A stretch of DNA of 14,285 bases, from the NCBI GenBank assembly GCA_964600025.1, contig CAZRHJ010000046.1, positions 1 to 14,285 on the forward strand, given 5' to 3'. The notes beneath the pieces were generated by a model that was not told the origin of the DNA, did no database searches, and worked only from the letters and a program-made list of their open reading frames with translations. A program made the position numbers and the translations under genes. Positions 12,924 to 14,285 of the stretch are shown piece by piece. Numbering within the stretch: position 1 is the stretch's first letter; every line of letters begins with the position of its first letter. Source of the stretch: JADFUS01 sp964600025. Its GTDB lineage: Bacteria > Bacteroidota > Bacteroidia > Bacteroidales > Rikenellaceae.

Positions 12924-14132
12924 ATGAAAAATATAACTAAAAGAGTTTTCTTGTTAGTATTTTCTATGTTACTAACAATGTTTGTTTCTTGTGAGAAAGG
13001 AAATAATACTGAGAATGATAAAGCTGATTACGGAACAGTCTCTGTATCTGTAAAAAATATTTCAAAAGCTACTTCGTTTGATAATACAATTACAGGTCTT
13101 ACAGCAACTTGTGTTAGAGCCTTAGGAGATAATTATGTGGCTGTAAGTTTCCACGGTCGTAAAGGTGAAGAATCTGGGCTTGTTCAGATAATTAAGTATA
13201 ACGAAGATAATACTTATAACGTAGTTTCTGAACTTAACACATTGAACGCACGTGTCAATGTTATTGAAACAGATAAAAACAAAACGATTTTTATAGGTTT
13301 TGATGCACGACAAGATTATTCTGGCGTTTCTGCTATTGAACTTCAAAACGACTATACTTTTTCGCAAAATTTGAAAGAATTAAAGCCTCTTCCAATTAGT
13401 GGTATTTCTATTAATGGTTTGACTTATTCTACAAAACACAACAAATTGTGGGCAGCAACTGGTAGATATATGAACAATACGTTTGAAATGGCAGCAGGTA
13501 TATGTAAATTAGATTACCAAAATTCAGTGCTTAAAATTATGCATAAAGGGCTTAATTCTCAATATGTCAGAGGTAGATGGGTTGATTATAATGACGGTGA
13601 TGCGTTGATTTTATACTTTGCAAGTCCAGATAAATTTGGTTCTACTGCTTGGAGAAAACCAGTCCTTAGATATTTTGATAATATCGAACAATACATTAAT
13701 GGTTACGATTGGGCATTTAAAGAAAATCCTTTAATCTCAACAGTTTTGGACGAAACTATTATGCAAAATAAGAATACCTGCCGAATTTACAAAAAAGAAA
13801 ATCAAACACTATTGTTTGCTTGTACTGATAAATTAGCCGTATATAACAAAATTGACAATAATGCAACACTTGCTAATACAATCAATAAAGGGACTCACTA
13901 TGTAGATTTCAATGAAAATATTTTATATGCTGCTCACTCAACAGACGGCGTATATAAATACCAAATTGAAGATGACGGAAGCCTAACAAGAATGGGTAAA
14001 TTTGTAAGCAATATTTTGACAGAATCAAACACTAATTGTTCTGCTAATTTTGTGATTTATAATAATGGTAAAATTTTTGTAGCTTATGGATATGCTGGAT
14101 TAGTAATATTGTCCGATTCAGATATTAAATAA
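12924..14132 (+). CDS. Exported lipoprotein, probable beta-propeller
   Basis: No firm family was recognised for this 402-residue protein. The N-terminus is a lipoprotein signal: positive MKNITKR, a hydrophobic core, and the lipobox FVSC with Cys23 as the lipidated residue. A Lys/Glu/Asn/Asp-rich linker follows (24-36). The rest has no helices I can point to. It is a series of short strands with recurring patterns of the type 'x-V/A-V-S-F-x-G', for example NYVAVSFHGRKG, TIFIGFDARQDYSG, KLWAATGRYM, ILYAAHSTDGVYKYQIEDDG and KIFVAYGYAGLVILSDSD. Such 40-60-residue blocks are typical of WD40/YVTN/LVIVD-like propellers. It probably stands at the outer membrane or cell surface as a binding or scaffold protein. 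The gene has its own promoter and terminator. Confidence 0.78.
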   Translation: MKNITKRVFLLVFSMLLTMFVSCEKGNNTENDKADYGTVSVSVKNISKATSFDNTITGLTATCVRALGDNYVAVSFHGRKGEESGLVQIIKYNEDNTYNVVSELNTLNARVNVIETDKNKTIFIGFDARQDYSGVSAIELQNDYTFSQNLKELKPLPISGISINGLTYSTKHNKLWAATGRYMNNTFEMAAGICKLDYQNSVLKIMHKGLNSQYVRGRWVDYNDGDALILYFASPDKFGSTAWRKPVLRYFDNIEQYINGYDWAFKENPLISTVLDETIMQNKNTCRIYKKENQTLLFACTDKLAVYNKIDNNATLANTINKGTHYVDFNENILYAAHSTDGVYKYQIEDDGSLTRMGKFVSNILTESNTNCSANFVIYNNGKIFVAYGYAGLVILSDSDIK

Positions 14133-14189
14133 CACATATCGCAAGTTTAAATATTATTGAACTGTATAATACAGTAAAAGTAATTCTAT

Positions 14190-14224
14190 AAAACCGAAAC
14201 GCCTTTTTAACGTTTCGGTTTTTT
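14190..14224 (+). terminator. Rho-independent terminator of the lipoprotein gene
   Basis: A perfect 12-bp stem pairs 14190-14201 with 14211-14222 around a nine-base loop, with six T at 14219-14224. The second copy of the dispersed repeat begins seven bases later. Confidence 0.88.
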
Positions 14225-14230
14225 AATATA

Positions 14231-14285
14231 TAGTACTGTCCGCTAAAAACGAAACTCGCCTATCTTGTCTATTTCGCCGATGCTC
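14231..14285. repeat. Structured intergenic repeat, copy 2 (cut by window end)
   Basis: These 55 bases match 237-291 in the same orientation with two substitutions (14235 and 14275). The copy runs off the window end, so its folding arms are not visible. The flanks before the repeat differ from those of copy 1, which places the left boundary at or near 14231/237. Confidence 0.8.

Noticed and set aside
1..14285. CRISPR array, prophage, transposase gene, tRNA or rRNA
   Set aside because: No regularly spaced repeats, phage or transposase proteins, or RNA-gene sequence signatures were seen on either strand.

Overview
The window comes from an AT-rich member of the Bacteroidota, most likely an uncultured Bacteroidales. 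Four things support this. Promoter -7 boxes of the Bacteroidota type (TAnnTTTG) precede most transcription units. Most start codons sit behind A/T-only leaders without a Shine-Dalgarno sequence. A PorX-type response regulator is present, which belongs to the type IX secretion system (T9SS). A one-piece cytochrome b precedes the flavoprotein and iron-sulfur subunits of a fumarate reductase/succinate dehydrogenase. I cannot name the genus.

Layout. Bases 1-193 hold the 3' end of a YebC-family gene (+). Bases 194-543 have no gene but hold a structured repeat and two strong hairpins. A three-cysteine peroxiredoxin (-) and a cob(I)alamin adenosyltransferase (-) follow. The adenosyltransferase is divergent from a DUF71/PP-loop ATPase (+), and their promoters share a 12-bp palindrome. 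A cyclophilin (-) converges on the DUF71 gene over a bidirectional terminator. Next is a tight three-gene operon (+): acyl-ACP thioesterase, secreted alpha/beta esterase and a secreted protein of unknown function. PorX (-) converges on this operon. Divergent from PorX is a histidine kinase/LuxR-type regulator pair (+). The frdC-frdA-frdB operon (+) follows, with a good promoter and codon use typical of high expression. A lipoprotein with propeller-like repeats (+) closes the window, followed by a terminator and the start of a second copy of the repeat seen at 237.

How the genes fit together. frdCAB is the electron-transfer core, interconverting fumarate and succinate with the quinone pool. 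The adenosyltransferase and the DUF71 ATPase form a plausible B12-salvage pair. The adenosylcobalamin they supply would serve enzymes such as methylmalonyl-CoA mutase, which lies on the succinate-to-propionate route. The peroxiredoxin is an oxidative-defence gene. PorX and the kinase/regulator pair are signalling genes, and PorX implies a T9SS elsewhere in the genome. Most of the window is conserved chromosome. The least explained parts are the 237/14231 repeat, the small dyads at several promoters, the secreted protein at 4943 and the lipoprotein at 12924. I found no CRISPR array, phage, transposase gene, tRNA or rRNA.
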